Assembly (NCBI GenBank): GCA_030835385.1 | Contig: JAURPI010000047.1 | Coordinates: 1 to 64,000, forward strand | Reading direction: 5' to 3' | From: Alphaproteobacteria bacterium | GTDB taxonomy: Bacteria; Pseudomonadota; Alphaproteobacteria; Rhodospirillales; Rhodospirillaceae | DNA: 64,000 nucleotides | Part shown: positions 8,733 through 18,897 of the stretch, piece by piece | How the letters are laid out: each line of letters starts with the position of its first letter | Numbering within the stretch: the stretch's first letter is position 1 | Notes under the pieces: model-generated | The model's input: the letters and a program-made list of their open reading frames with translations, nothing else | Databases searched by the model: none | Told to the model about the DNA's origin: nothing | Program-made: the position numbers and the translations under genes

Positions 8733-9671
8733 TTAGGCTAATGCTGAGCCCACTGGTTGGTGAAATTCTTCAACGCCGTCAGGGTCTTGGTGAATAATGA
8801 TGTCAGCGCCCGGGTAGTCCGCCATCAACGCCATTTCGACCTCATCGGCAATGCGATGGGCCTCCAACAATGACAACTTGGGATCAAGCACCATGTGCAT
8901 CTGCATAAACACCTGCAACCCAGAAGAACGGGTGCGCAATTCGTGCACGTCTAAGACCTTGGGATGCATGAGCACGACCGCCTTAATGGCCTGCCGTTGC
9001 TTCTCTGGCAACTCGTGATCCATGAGAACCGCCACCGACTTACGGGCTATTTTGGAGGCGTTCCACAGGAGGAAAAACGCGATGCCGATTGCAAACACAG
9101 GGTCCGCCCAACCGACGTTTCCATATGTGGAAAGCACGAGAGCCCCAATGACGCTTAGGTTGAGAAGTAGGTCACCGGTGTAGTGGAGCGAGTCCGCACC
9201 AATCGCCACCGATCCTGTACGCTTCACCACAAATTTTTGGAAGACTACCAAGATAAGAGTAACGATGATGGAAAAGATCATCACACCAATCCCTACATCT
9301 CCAGACTCAACTTGATTGTCTTTGTTGATCCTTGACGCTGCCTCCACCAAAAGTAAAACGGCTGACCCTGCAACAAATGCGGACTGCGCCAACCCAGAAA
9401 GAGGCTCAGCCTTACCATGGCCAAAACGATGCTCGTTGTCTGCGGGTGTTAGAGCGTGCCCGACCGCCCATAACGTGACGAGCGAGGCAAACAGGTCGAG
9501 GACCGAGTCCACCAGACTCGACAACAGAGCAACAGAGTTTGTGATGAGAAAGGCGACAGTCTTCACAACGATCAGCATGATCGCAGTGCACACAGCAGCA
9601 TACGTGGCAAACCGCATAAGGCGCGTTGGCGGTGCGGTCAGAGCAGCAGTTGTAAGCGAATCATGTGGCAT
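8733..9671 (-). CDS. Cation diffusion facilitator (FieF/CzcD-type efflux pump)
   Basis: Proton-coupled exporter of divalent metals such as Zn, Fe or Mn in the inner membrane. It has 312 residues, normal for the family. There are six membrane segments between about residues 17 and 205. The metal-site motifs are visible: DSVLDLF (D-x3-D) in helix 2 and HYTGD (H-x3-D) in helix 5. A cytoplasmic C-terminal domain (HPKVLDVHELRTRSSGLQVFMQMHMVL) has the ferredoxin-like fold of CDF regulators. Metal specificity is not decided by these motifs alone; the HxxxD arrangement is seen in Zn/Co/Fe pumps. It shares an orientation with pdxH upstream, only 22 bases away. Confidence 0.92.
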   Translation of the reverse strand: MPHDSLTTAALTAPPTRLMRFATYAAVCTAIMLIVVKTVAFLITNSVALLSSLVDSVLDLFASLVTLWAVGHALTPADNEHRFGHGKAEPLSGLAQSAFVAGSAVLLLVEAASRINKDNQVESGDVGIGVMIFSIIVTLILVVFQKFVVKRTGSVAIGADSLHYTGDLLLNLSVIGALVLSTYGNVGWADPVFAIGIAFFLLWNASKIARKSVAVLMDHELPEKQRQAIKAVVLMHPKVLDVHELRTRSSGLQVFMQMHMVLDPKLSLLEAHRIADEVEMALMADYPGADIIIHQDPDGVEEFHQPVGSALA

Positions 9672-9693
9672 CAGTAGACTTTGCGGCTATGAG

Positions 9694-10311
9694 TTACGGA
9701 TATACTCGTTCAGCACTCCATCGCACTCCCTCTTTCTTATAGACCAAACGATCGTGCATACGATGTGGCTGGTCGAGCCAGAATTCGATCATAACAGGTG
9801 TCAGCTGAAATCCAGACCAGTGTGCTGGGCGCGGCACGTCTTTACCCTCAAACTTGGTGGTCGCACTGGTGAATTTTTCAATGAATTCATCACGGTCTTT
9901 CATTGGCCTCGACTGGTCAGACGCCCACGCTGCGACCTGACTCTCCCAAGAGCGGGACGCGAAATACGTGTCAGCCTGATCAGCACATACTTCCGTTAGA
10001 ACGCCCTCGACACGGACCTGTCTACGTAACGACTTCCAATGGAAACAGAGCGCAGCCTTGGCGTTGGCCGCGATCTGTTGGCCTTTGTTGCTTTCTTTAT
10101 TGGTATAGAACGCAAATCCATCGGGGCCGTGACCTTTAAGCAAAACCATACGTACCGATGGCATCCCGTCAGGGGTTGCTGTGGCCAGGCTCATCGCATC
10201 TGGGTCATTCAACTCAGACGTCTGGGCCTCTTGGAACCACGCCTCAAACAGCGCCATCGGGTCGTCTACGGTGGGAATAAGGTCTGCGGTCGCCATGCGT
10301 TTAACGCTCAT
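9694..10311 (-). CDS. pdxH: Pyridoxine/pyridoxamine 5'-phosphate oxidase
   Basis: FMN-dependent oxidase that makes pyridoxal 5'-phosphate, the last step of vitamin B6 synthesis and salvage. The 205 residues show the expected order: LFEAWFQEA, then SVRMVLLKG, FAFYTNKESNKGQQIAANAKAAL for FMN binding, WKSLRRQVRVEG, and the C-terminal PxHWSGFQLTPVMIEFW with RMHDR. The terminal RLxP motif is a divergent AERVYP. It is divergent from the lipoprotein gene, with 150 bases between the starts. Confidence 0.95.
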   Translation of the reverse strand: MSVKRMATADLIPTVDDPMALFEAWFQEAQTSELNDPDAMSLATATPDGMPSVRMVLLKGHGPDGFAFYTNKESNKGQQIAANAKAALCFHWKSLRRQVRVEGVLTEVCADQADTYFASRSWESQVAAWASDQSRPMKDRDEFIEKFTSATTKFEGKDVPRPAHWSGFQLTPVMIEFWLDQPHRMHDRLVYKKEGVRWSAERVYP

Positions 10312-10461
10312 TTATAGGGCTATGTATTGTGTACCGGTTTGGTCCGCGATCACGCAGATGTCAACCGCCACACCCCTATTTCGCCCTGATTTTGCCACCT
10401 TTTCGCGGTGGTATGCCTTGGGAGAACAACTTTAGTCTGCAAATGGATTTGCGAGGAAGTT

Positions 10462-10953
10462 ATGACGAGATCACCATTGAGAACGACATTATCAGCTGGG
10501 GTGCTGGCCTCAGCCATGGTGCTGAGCGGTTGTGCGGCAGATGGCAGCAACCAAAGCGAAACCCTCGGTACCCTTTTAGGTGCTGCGGCAGGCGCATGGG
10601 CCGGATCCTCCATTGGCTCAGGAGATGGCCAGATCGTCGCCACCGCGGCTGGAACAATGCTTGGCGCAGTCATCGGTAACAAAGTGGGTCGCGGCATGGA
10701 TGAGCTTGACCGCATGAAAGCCTATGATGCACAGCAGTACGCCTACAGCGCGCCTATCGGAGAAGCCATTGTTTGGAATAACCCAGGCAGCGGTAACTAC
10801 GGCAATGTCAAACCGGTACGTGACGGCTACACCAACTCAGGGCGCTACTGCCGCGAGTTTCAAACGGAAGTCACCGTAGATGGTCGGCAAGAAAATGGTT
10901 ATGGCACTGCCTGTCGCCAGGAAAACGGCAGTTGGAAAATTGTCAGCCAATAA
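10462..10953 (+). CDS. Glycine-zipper outer-membrane lipoprotein (17-kDa surface antigen type)
   Basis: A 163-residue lipoprotein. The signal peptide ends in the lipobox LSGC, about residue 24, so the mature protein starts with a lipidated Cys. A glycine-zipper segment follows (LGTLLGAAAGAWAGSSIGSG... TMLGAVIGNKVGRGMD), typical of the Rickettsia 17-kDa antigen / SlyB family, then a small C-terminal domain (GRYCREFQTEVTVDGRQENGYGTACRQENGSWKIV). The start ATG 10462 follows GAGGAAG; the upstream extension to 10408 has no ribosome binding site. Likely role: envelope stability. A terminator follows. Confidence 0.85.
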   Translation: MTRSPLRTTLSAGVLASAMVLSGCAADGSNQSETLGTLLGAAAGAWAGSSIGSGDGQIVATAAGTMLGAVIGNKVGRGMDELDRMKAYDAQQYAYSAPIGEAIVWNNPGSGNYGNVKPVRDGYTNSGRYCREFQTEVTVDGRQENGYGTACRQENGSWKIVSQ

Positions 10954-10978
10954 GCAGAACGGGATATTACAAAAGATT

Positions 10979-11011
10979 GCGGCGGCCCTACGGGTCCGCC
11001 GCTTCTCGTTT
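10979..11011. terminator. Rho-independent terminator between convergent genes
   Basis: GCGGCGG and CCGCCGC pair around CCCTACGGGT, and TTCTCGTTT follows on the plus strand. It lies 25 bases after the lipoprotein stop and also beyond the end of the minus-strand YihY gene, so it may end transcription from both sides. Confidence 0.75.
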
Positions 11012-11039
11012 AGCGGACCACTTTAAGCGCGCCTATATT

Positions 11040-12305
11040 CTAATCACCTAGCAGACCTGCAATAGGTTGGCTCAATACTTGCTTTTCATTGGCTTGAGCA
11101 TCTGCAATCACCTGGCTCAATAGACTTACAGCTGGTGATTTGCCTAGTAAGTTTGGGGTCAAAGGCACGCCATAGCCCAGCAAGTGCACGATCTCTGATA
11201 CGGAAGTCCGTGTAAGATCCCGACCTAGGCGCCACACACCATCGTCCCCGAAAGTTGGAAATCCTCCGCTGTGTAACTCCTCCAGCACTGGAATAAGCGC
11301 CGCTTTTTTGACACCAACTTCTTATCGCAGCACCAGTTGGGACAGCCCAGCGCCCGATCCGGCAACGGCATGAAGCGCCGCCAAGGCATCCATGGCCAGT
11401 GCGAGACGGCCACCCGGACCACTGGTTCTTTCGTGCTCCGAACGTCGCCAATCAGGCAACGCTGCAGTCATCACTGCGCCAGCCAGAATGACGTTCCATG
11501 ATAAGAACAGCCAAACCAGAAATACGGGCAGAGCCGCCACTGCACCATAGATCGCTTGGTAGGTCGGCATGCCAGCAACAAAGGATGTGAATCCATATCG
11601 CAACAGAGCAAAGAGGAAAGCCGCAATTAGGCCACCCAGAAAAGCGTCACCGATTCTGACCCTAAGATTTGGAACCGCCGTGTAAATCAACGCAAAGGCG
11701 GCCGCAGATAGGACCGTCGGCATGGCTGCACCAAGTAAAACAGAAAATGGCCCCGGCTCTTCTCCCCCGAGAAGAGAGCGGAACGTCAAGAAGTATCCTG
11801 ATAGTGAAAAGCTCAACCCCACCAAAAGCGGGCTGACCGTAATGACGGTCTAAAACACGACCAACCGGGCCATGATTGGTCTGGGCCTGGCGACCCGGAA
11901 AATTCGATTAAACGCCCCCTCGATCGTCAGCAGAAGAAGGACCGAGGTCACTATTAACCCTACAATACCGATGATTGTAAGACGACCTGCGGCAGAAATG
12001 AAGCTCTCCAGGGCCTCGTTCATGCGCATTCCCGTATCGGGAATAAAGTTGCTTAAAACCAGATCCAGAACCGAATCTCTCAAGCCAGCGAAGGCGGGAA
12101 AAGCCGCCAATATGGCCAGCGTCAGAGCAAGTGCCGGAACAAGAGCTAAAGTGGAGGTATAGCTCAAAGAGGCAGCAACGCGATTGACTTGATCGTCTTT
12201 CAAACGTCCGGCGACAAACCTTATGAAACGACCGCATTGGAATACAAATGGCTGGAGTTTCTGGATAAAGGGCATTTCTTTTGAGTTATCTTGTGAACCG
12301 GTCAT
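11040..12305 (-). pseudogene. YihY/BrkB-family membrane protein gene with two in-frame stops
   Basis: One continuous frame of 422 codons from ATG 12305 gives a normal-length YihY/virulence-factor-BrkB protein: an N-terminal cytoplasmic helix region, then about six membrane segments starting at RVAASLSYTSTLALVPALALTLAI, and a soluble C-terminal domain. It is cut by TAG at 11850-11852 (in RLVVF-stop-TVITVSPLLVG, where the family usually has Trp) and by TAA at 11322-11324 (LSQLVLR-stop-EVGVKKAALIPVL). No frameshift is present. The first stop removes most of the membrane domain, so the protein is probably lost. The family is often mislabelled ribonuclease BN; its real function is unknown. It is divergent from fabI. 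Confidence 0.87.
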
Positions 12306-12407
12306 GCGTCAGTCTTGCCCTTAAATTTCAGTGGTGTAGGATGCTTACAGTTTGCGTGAGCAGACTGAAAACTAACAAGTTCTTAGCTTCGGGACACAGG
12401 ACGTCAT

Positions 12408-13247
12408 ATGAGCGGGCAGCCCGGATTTCTCTCTGGCCGGCGCGGCCTGGTAATGGGGGTGGCGAACGATCGATCCATCGCATGGGGAATCGCACGCCAA
12501 GCTTCAGAACAAGGCGCAGAACTGGCATTTACATATCAAGGCGATGCGCTTGAGAAGCGGGTAAGGCCGCTCGCAGAGAGCGTCAACGCAAAAGTTATCG
12601 CGCCTTGCGACGTGACTGACCCAGACTCCATGGACAGCTTGTTCGAACAGGTCGGCACAACTTGGGACAAGATTGATTTTGTCATTCATGCGGTGGCGTT
12701 CTCAGACAAAGCTGAGCTGAACGGACGTTACGCGGATACCAGCCGAGAAAATTTCTTACGAACGATGGATATATCCTGCTTCTCGTTCACAGACGTCTGC
12801 CGTCGTGCGTCGGCACTCATGCCAGATGGCGGCTCTTTGCTCACTCTGAGTTATTACGGCGCGGAGCGCGTCGTACCCCATTACAATGTGATGGGTGTTG
12901 CCAAGGCAGCATTGGAAGCCAGCGTTCGCTACCTCGCTACGGATTTAGGTCGCGATAATATCCGCGTAAATGCGATGTCGGCAGGACCAATGAAAACCCT
13001 CGCCGCATCAGGCATTGGCGACTTCCGCTATATTCTTAAGTGGAACGAACTCAATGCGCCGATGCATCGCAATGTTACATTGGATGATGTCGGTCGTTCT
13101 GGCTTGTATCTTATTAGCGATCTATCGAGTGGTGTCACGGGTGAAGTTCATCATGTGGATTGTGGATACCACGTGGTCGGGATGATGGCGCCTGAGTCCG
13201 CCCAGGATATTGCTGATCTTCTTGACGGCGCGAACCTCAAAGACTAG
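12408..13247 (+). CDS. fabI: Enoyl-[acyl-carrier-protein] reductase (NADH)
   Basis: Reduces the trans-2-enoyl-ACP double bond in the last step of each fatty-acid elongation cycle. The 279-residue short-chain dehydrogenase has the FabI nucleotide motif [20 protein letters not shown] and the characteristic Tyr159-x6-Lys166 pair in [26 protein letters not shown] and [13 protein letters not shown] form the substrate loop. It is the first gene of a likely operon with aroC, 8 bases downstream, and sppA. This pairing of fabI with aroC is seen in other Alphaproteobacteria. Confidence 0.95.
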   Translation: MSGQPGFLSGRRGLVMGVANDRSIAWGIARQASEQGAELAFTYQGDALEKRVRPLAESVNAKVIAPCDVTDPDSMDSLFEQVGTTWDKIDFVIHAVAFSDKAELNGRYADTSRENFLRTMDISCFSFTDVCRRASALMPDGGSLLTLSYYGAERVVPHYNVMGVAKAALEASVRYLATDLGRDNIRVNAMSAGPMKTLAASGIGDFRYILKWNELNAPMHRNVTLDDVGRSGLYLISDLSSGVTGEVHHVDCGYHVVGMMAPESAQDIADLLDGANLKD

Positions 13248-13255
13248 CCGCTCAG

Positions 13256-14341
13256 ATGTCTGCAAACACATTTGGCACCCTGTTTCGTTTTACAACATTT
13301 GGTGAGAGCCACGGCCCGGCCATCGGTTGTGTTGTCGATGGCGTGCCTCCGCGCATTCCATTAAGCGAAGATGATATCCAGGTCTGGCTTGAGAAACGCA
13401 AACCGGGGCAATCCCGCTTCACAACTCAACGCAAAGAACCCGATCAGGTTAAAATACTGTCCGGCGTTTTTGAGGGTGTGACCACTGGAACGCCTATCGG
13501 CTTGATGATCGAGAACGTTGATGCGCGCTCTAAGGACTACGGCGATATTGCGGAGAAATTTCGACCCGGTCATGCGGATTATACGTATTGGAAGAAATAC
13601 GGAATTCGAGACTATCGCGGTGGCGGTCGATCCTCAGCCCGCGAAACTGCAATGCGGGTGGCAGCTGGCGGCATAGCGCGTAAAGTTTTGGCTGCAGCGC
13701 TGGGAGATCAAGTCACCGTACGCGGCGCCCTGACTCAGATAGGGCCTCACAAAATTAATCGCGACAATTGGGATTGGTCCAGCACAGAAAACAATCCGTT
13801 CTTTTGTCCAGATGCAGCGGCGACTTCCACCTGGGAAAGCTATCTAGACGACATTCGCAAAGATGGCTCGTCCGCTGGCGCCGTAATTGAGGTTGTCGCT
13901 GAAGGCATTCCGGCTGGCCTCGGCGCACCAATTTATGGAAAATTGGATGCGGACTTGGCCGCCGCCCTGATGAGTATCAATGCGGCCAAGGGTGTGGAAA
14001 TCGGAGCTGGATTCGAGGCCGCAGGGCTGTCCGGTGAAGAAAACGCCGACGAGATGCGCATGGCCAAGGAAGGCGGAGTCGAATTCCTCAGCAACAAAGC
14101 GGGGGGAATTCTCGGTGGCATATCCTCGGGCCAAGACATCGTGGCCCGACTTGCGATCAAGCCTACCAGTTCCATATTAAGTCCACGCAAGACCGTTGAT
14201 ATTCACGGTAACGATACCGAAATACAAACCAAGGGGCGCCACGACCCCTGTGTGGGCATTCGCGGTGTCCCGGTAGCTGAGGCCATGATGGCTATTGTGC
14301 TCGCAGACCATTTTCTAAGGCACACAGCTCAGAACGGTTAG
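13256..14341 (+). CDS. aroC: Chorismate synthase
   Basis: Converts 5-enolpyruvylshikimate 3-phosphate to chorismate, the final shikimate-pathway step, using reduced FMN. The 361-residue length is typical. Signatures are visible: [41 protein letters not shown], and [19 protein letters not shown] at the C-terminus. It starts 8 bases after fabI and shares its transcript. Nothing unusual was noted. Confidence 0.97.
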   Translation: MSANTFGTLFRFTTFGESHGPAIGCVVDGVPPRIPLSEDDIQVWLEKRKPGQSRFTTQRKEPDQVKILSGVFEGVTTGTPIGLMIENVDARSKDYGDIAEKFRPGHADYTYWKKYGIRDYRGGGRSSARETAMRVAAGGIARKVLAAALGDQVTVRGALTQIGPHKINRDNWDWSSTENNPFFCPDAAATSTWESYLDDIRKDGSSAGAVIEVVAEGIPAGLGAPIYGKLDADLAAALMSINAAKGVEIGAGFEAAGLSGEENADEMRMAKEGGVEFLSNKAGGILGGISSGQDIVARLAIKPTSSILSPRKTVDIHGNDTEIQTKGRHDPCVGIRGVPVAEAMMAIVLADHFLRHTAQNG

Positions 14342-14376
14342 ACGCCCCCTCGTCTACAACAACGGATACACAGTTC

Positions 14377-16167
14377 ATGCGCATAATCGGCAAAATTCTC
14401 GTCGGCATATTGGCAAGCCTCGGGCTTTCGGTGCTCGTCTTAAGCGGTTTCTTTATTTATTTCCTGACAAAAACAGACAGTCTGCCTAACCAAGCCAGCA
14501 CGCAGCAAGAAAGCATGATCTTATCCATGAATCTGGATGCAGGTTTCTCTGAAGGTCGCAGCGGTCCAAACTTTGCACCCTTTGGAGTATCAGGACAAAT
14601 ATCTCTCCAGGACGCCGTGATCGCTCTCCGGCGGGCCAGCAAAGACGACAAGGTTCAAGCTGTAACCGCCACAATTAGTGGACAAAGCCTCGGCCTCGCC
14701 CAGGTACAAGAAATTCGGGATGCGGTTATTGATTTTAGAGCAAGCGGCAAACCTGCGCTGCTGTACAGCGATACTTTGGGTGGCGAATTGGGTAACGCCA
14801 CAACGATTTATTACTTGGCAACCGCGTTCGATGAAATTTGGCTTCAGCCATCCGGCGGTGTTGGCTTGACCGGACTGGCTATTGAACAGCCCTTTCTGAA
14901 GGGGTTCCTCGATAAAATTGGAGTCCGCACAAACACGGTGCAACGCTACGAATATAAATCGGCCGCGGAAGCTTTCACCAATTCGGAAATGTCAGAACCA
15001 AACAAGGAAGCTCTAGACACCCTATTCGGATCCATATTCGAACAAATCGTCGAAGGTATATCTGACGCCCGACGACTTAGCGGTGATGAAGTTAAGCGCT
15101 TGATGGCAGACGGCCCATTGCTTGCGCAAGAAGCCATGGATGGCGGCCTAGTCGATCACCTCGCTTATCGGGACGAATTCGATAAACGTGTCGAAGATTC
15201 TTTTGGGGGCGGAAAAAACGTTTCTTTACGGCGTTACTTTAGTTTTGGTTTACCAGATGAAACACTGGATGCAGAGCGTAGCATTGCTATGATTCACGCC
15301 GTGGGCGCCATCGCTCGTGGAAAATCAGAAGATAGCCCTTTCGGAGGTCAGTCAGGCATCGGTGGCGACACCCTTGCAAAAGCTGTGCGCGACGCTGCTG
15401 AGGATGCCAACGTCGATGCAATTTTGTTGCGGGTCGACAGCCCAGGTGGTTCTTATGTCGCTTCTGACACGATCTGGCGTGAAGTTGTCCGCGCTAAGGA
15501 AAAAGGCAAGCCCTTTATCGTCTCCATGGGTAACGCAGCAGCCTCGGGCGGTTATTTCATAGCCATGCCCGCAGATACAATTTTTGCGCAGCCCGGAACT
15601 ATTACCGGTTCCATTGGTGTGATCTCAAGCAAGTTTATCTTTGAAGATGCACTAGAAAAACTTGGGATCAATTGGTCCACGCTGACCTATGGCGAGAACG
15701 GCGATATTTTCACTCCGTCAAGAGACTTCGATGAGGCTGAACTTGAGCGGGTGAATAGAAGCCTTGATGCCATTTACGAAGATTTCACGACCAAAGCCGC
15801 CGCCGGCCGAGAGATGTCTGTCGAAGATATACATGCCATTGCCAAAGGGCGTGTGTGGAGTGGCGCAGATGCCAAACGCCTCGGGTTGGTCGATGAGCTG
15901 GGAGGATTGAGCGATGCAATCGACCACACAAAAGTGTTGATCGGTCTCACGCCTGAGGATCTCGTCCGATTGGTGCCCTACCCGAAACAGAAAGATCCAC
16001 TCGAAAGTATCCTAGACGCTCTCGAGGAGGGAACGCTCCCCTTCGGCCTCAAAAGTGCGATTGAAAGCCTTGTCACCTTAACCCAGACGATCAACACCTG
16101 GGTCGCCCCTTTGACGCGCGGACCTGAAGCTGGTGTGTTATACGCGCCGTCCTTGATCGTTAGATAA
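14377..16167 (+). CDS. sppA: Signal peptide peptidase SppA, 67-kDa type
   Basis: Inner-membrane serine protease that degrades leftover signal peptides. The protein has 596 residues, the long tandem-domain form. It has one N-terminal membrane anchor (about residues 5-31) and two peptidase S49 domains. The catalytic dyad is a Lys in the first domain (YEYKSAAEAF, Lys194) and a Ser in the second (NAAASGGYFIAMP, Ser390), as in E. coli SppA. It is third in the fabI-aroC-sppA run. It ends 11 bases before the convergent tlyA. Confidence 0.94.
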   Translation: MRIIGKILVGILASLGLSVLVLSGFFIYFLTKTDSLPNQASTQQESMILSMNLDAGFSEGRSGPNFAPFGVSGQISLQDAVIALRRASKDDKVQAVTATISGQSLGLAQVQEIRDAVIDFRASGKPALLYSDTLGGELGNATTIYYLATAFDEIWLQPSGGVGLTGLAIEQPFLKGFLDKIGVRTNTVQRYEYKSAAEAFTNSEMSEPNKEALDTLFGSIFEQIVEGISDARRLSGDEVKRLMADGPLLAQEAMDGGLVDHLAYRDEFDKRVEDSFGGGKNVSLRRYFSFGLPDETLDAERSIAMIHAVGAIARGKSEDSPFGGQSGIGGDTLAKAVRDAAEDANVDAILLRVDSPGGSYVASDTIWREVVRAKEKGKPFIVSMGNAAASGGYFIAMPADTIFAQPGTITGSIGVISSKFIFEDALEKLGINWSTLTYGENGDIFTPSRDFDEAELERVNRSLDAIYEDFTTKAAAGREMSVEDIHAIAKGRVWSGADAKRLGLVDELGGLSDAIDHTKVLIGLTPEDLVRLVPYPKQKDPLESILDALEEGTLPFGLKSAIESLVTLTQTINTWVAPLTRGPEAGVLYAPSLIVR

Positions 16168-16178
16168 AAACTTGGCGA

Positions 16179-16925
16179 CTAAGAGGTGCGTTGAGCTCCA
16201 ATAAGAAACTCTTTGTTACCTTCAGGCCCAGTAATTGGGCTCTCAGCTATCCCGATCGCCTGCCAGTTGGGCTGATCGTCTAGCCAACTTGTTATTGTCG
16301 CACACACTTCTTCATGCAGGTCAGGGTCGCGGACTACACCTTTCTTGCCGACGCGATCCTTACCGACTTCGAATTGCGGCTTTATCAACGCAATCAACGT
16401 AGCCTTTGGCTTAGTGAGCGACATGGCAGCGGGCAATACGGTGCGAAGGCCAATAAAACTGGCATCACAGACAACCAGATCAACCTGCTCAGAGATATGG
16501 TCAACGGTAAGATGGCGCGCATTCGTTCGCTCAAGAATAACCACCCGCTTGTCGCCTCGCAATTTACTATCCAGTTGACCATAACCAACATCAACCGCGA
16601 AAACCTTCGACGCGCCGTGACTCAAAAGCACATCTGTAAAACCGCCAGTCGATGCCCCCACATCAATTGCCGTCATTCCCGACGGATCAATTTCAAAGTG
16701 AGAGATGCCATGTGCGAGCTTCAGGCCACCCCGTGATACCCATGGGTGGTCCTTGCTGCGGACTGTCAGCGCGACGTCAACGGCAACTTGATGGCCAGGT
16801 TTGTCGAGACGTTTTTCCTGAGAATAGACTGCGCCGGCCATAATTAAGGCTTGGGCTCGCGTACGCGATTCGGCAAGTCCACGCTCAACCATAAGCTGGT
16901 CGAGTCGGGTTTTGTTGCCTGCCAT
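16179..16925 (-). CDS. tlyA: TlyA-family rRNA (cytidine-2'-O) methyltransferase
   Basis: A 248-residue protein with an N-terminal S4 RNA-binding domain (RLDQLMVERGLAESRTRAQALIMAGAVY) followed by an FtsJ-like SAM methyltransferase domain (AIDVGASTGGFTDVLLSHGASKVFAVDVGYGQL). TlyA methylates 16S and/or 23S rRNA; older annotations call it hemolysin A. The start is set at ATG 16925, just after the dxs stop, because the longer frame to 16973 overlaps dxs. It closes the deacetylase-xseB-ispA-dxs-tlyA operon. Confidence 0.92.
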   Translation of the reverse strand: MAGNKTRLDQLMVERGLAESRTRAQALIMAGAVYSQEKRLDKPGHQVAVDVALTVRSKDHPWVSRGGLKLAHGISHFEIDPSGMTAIDVGASTGGFTDVLLSHGASKVFAVDVGYGQLDSKLRGDKRVVILERTNARHLTVDHISEQVDLVVCDASFIGLRTVLPAAMSLTKPKATLIALIKPQFEVGKDRVGKKGVVRDPDLHEEVCATITSWLDDQPNWQAIGIAESPITGPEGNKEFLIGAQRTS

Positions 16926-16935
16926 TTGAGGTAGG

Positions 16936-18879
16936 TTAGGCGCTCGCCGGACGCTCAGAAACGTCCTGGCCAAGCCCCTTTAGGACAGTTTGGACAATGC
17001 CAGATGCATCTAGTCCGGCCGCATCGACTTGATCCACCGGTTTCGCATGATCAAGGAAGGCGTCTGGCATCGTGAGCGTTCTAACAGCCAGGCCTTGATC
17101 AAGGTGTCCATTTGCCGCGAGCATCTGCAGCACCTGTGCACCAAAGCCGCCTTGTGAACCCTCCTCAACCGTCACAAGAAGGTCATGGCTCTCCGCCAAT
17201 TGAGCCACCAACGCTACGTCCAGTGGCTTTGCGAAGCGGGCATCCGCGACCGTTGTCGACAAACCTCGGGCTGCTAAATCATCAGCCGCGCTCAGGCATG
17301 CCCCAAGGCGCGTCCCTAGACTTAGGAGTGCAACAGACGTTCCTTGTCGTAAAACACGGCCTTTGCCGATTGGCAGAACCTCTCCCTTGGCTGGGAGTTC
17401 AATGCCGACTCCTTCTCCTCGAGGATAGCGGAACGCAATTGGGCCAACGTCATAGGCAGACGCCGTTGCAACCATGTGGACTAGCTCAGCCTCGTCGGCC
17501 GCCGCCATAACGACAAAATTGGGTAGACAACTCAAATACGCGAGGTCGAATGCGCCTTGGTGAGTGCAGCCATCGGCCCCGACATAGCCTGCACGATCGA
17601 TGGCAAAGCGAACCGGCAAGTTCTGAACGGCAACGTCATGCACCACTTGATCATACGCCCGCTGCAAAAAGGTTGAATATATAGCGGCAAAAGGCTTGTA
17701 GCCTTCAGTTGCTAATCCGCCCGCAAACGTAACCGCGTGCTGTTCAGCGATTCCAACATCAAAGGTGCGATCTGGGAATTGTTCGCCAAATTTATCCAAA
17801 CCCGTGCCGCCGGGCATGGCTGCTGTTATAGCGACAATCTTCTCGTCTTCCCCCGCCTCTGCAATCAATGCTTTGGCAAAAACAGACGTATAGCTGGGCG
17901 CGTTTGGCTTTGATTTGGCTTGGTTGCCTGACAACACATCGAACTTTGCGACACCATGATACTTGTCTGCAGATTCCTCAGCGGGTGCGTAGCCCTTCCC
18001 CTTTTGAGTCACGGCGTGAATTAGAAACGGCCCACCTGCTTTGGAGTTACGGACGTTCTTCAGGACAGGCACCAGGTGTTCGACCTTGTGACCGTCGATC
18101 GGGCCAACATAATAAAAGCCCAATTCCTCAAAAAGCGTACCGCCGGTCACCATGCCTCGGGTGTACTCTTCAGCTTTGCGGGCCGCCGTCTTCAAGGGCT
18201 TGGGGAAATGCGATGCGATTTGTTTCATCGCCTCGCGAAGGTTCAGATAAGACTTGGACGATAACAGCCGCGATAGATAGGCGCTCATCGCTCCAACTGC
18301 TGGCGCAATCGACATGTCGTTGTCGTTGAGAATAACAATGAGCCGACTATCCATGCTACCAGCGTTGTTCATCGCCTCGTAAGCCATGCCTGCGCTCATG
18401 GCTCCATCACCGATCACCGCTACCACCTGGTTTGATCCGCCAGATAAGTCGCGAGCGACGGCCATACCAAGACCGGCCGAAATGGAAGTTGAGCTATGCC
18501 CCGCACCAAAAGGATCGAACTCACTTTCTGGCCGGTTCGTAAAGCCGGACAAACCGTCTTTTTGTCGAATAGTAGACATCCGGTCTCGGCGACCCGTGAG
18601 AATTTTGTGAGGATAACATTGATGCCCCACATCCCAGATCAAGCGATCTTCCGGCGTATCAAAAACATGGTGGAGGGCAACAGTAAGTTCGACCACACCC
18701 AACCCAGCGCCAAGATGCCCGCCGGTGCGTGAAACTTTATGAATGAGGTCAGCCCGCAACTCATCGGCGAGCTGGGTAAGCTCGTCGACGGACAAATCTT
18801 TCATATCCTTTGGGCTTTTAATGCGATCAAGCAACGGTGTCTCAAGTCCCGGCGTGACCGTTTCTGCGTCCGTTCCCAC
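16936..18879 (-). CDS. dxs: 1-deoxy-D-xylulose-5-phosphate synthase
   Basis: Thiamine-diphosphate enzyme that condenses pyruvate and glyceraldehyde 3-phosphate, the first step of the MEP isoprenoid pathway. The 647-residue length is normal. Motifs include [20 protein letters not shown], the ThDP-binding [20 protein letters not shown], FVDGxxGHKVEHL-like [17 protein letters not shown], and the transketolase middle domain [15 protein letters not shown]. It lies 18 bases after ispA and 10 before tlyA, in one operon, which couples supply of the precursor to prenyl diphosphate synthesis. Confidence 0.97.
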   Translation of the reverse strand: MGTDAETVTPGLETPLLDRIKSPKDMKDLSVDELTQLADELRADLIHKVSRTGGHLGAGLGVVELTVALHHVFDTPEDRLIWDVGHQCYPHKILTGRRDRMSTIRQKDGLSGFTNRPESEFDPFGAGHSSTSISAGLGMAVARDLSGGSNQVVAVIGDGAMSAGMAYEAMNNAGSMDSRLIVILNDNDMSIAPAVGAMSAYLSRLLSSKSYLNLREAMKQIASHFPKPLKTAARKAEEYTRGMVTGGTLFEELGFYYVGPIDGHKVEHLVPVLKNVRNSKAGGPFLIHAVTQKGKGYAPAEESADKYHGVAKFDVLSGNQAKSKPNAPSYTSVFAKALIAEAGEDEKIVAITAAMPGGTGLDKFGEQFPDRTFDVGIAEQHAVTFAGGLATEGYKPFAAIYSTFLQRAYDQVVHDVAVQNLPVRFAIDRAGYVGADGCTHQGAFDLAYLSCLPNFVVMAAADEAELVHMVATASAYDVGPIAFRYPRGEGVGIELPAKGEVLPIGKGRVLRQGTSVALLSLGTRLGACLSAADDLAARGLSTTVADARFAKPLDVALVAQLAESHDLLVTVEEGSQGGFGAQVLQMLAANGHLDQGLAVRTLTMPDAFLDHAKPVDQVDAAGLDASGIVQTVLKGLGQDVSERPASA

Positions 18880-18897
18880 TCTGTGCCGTCCCTTTGT

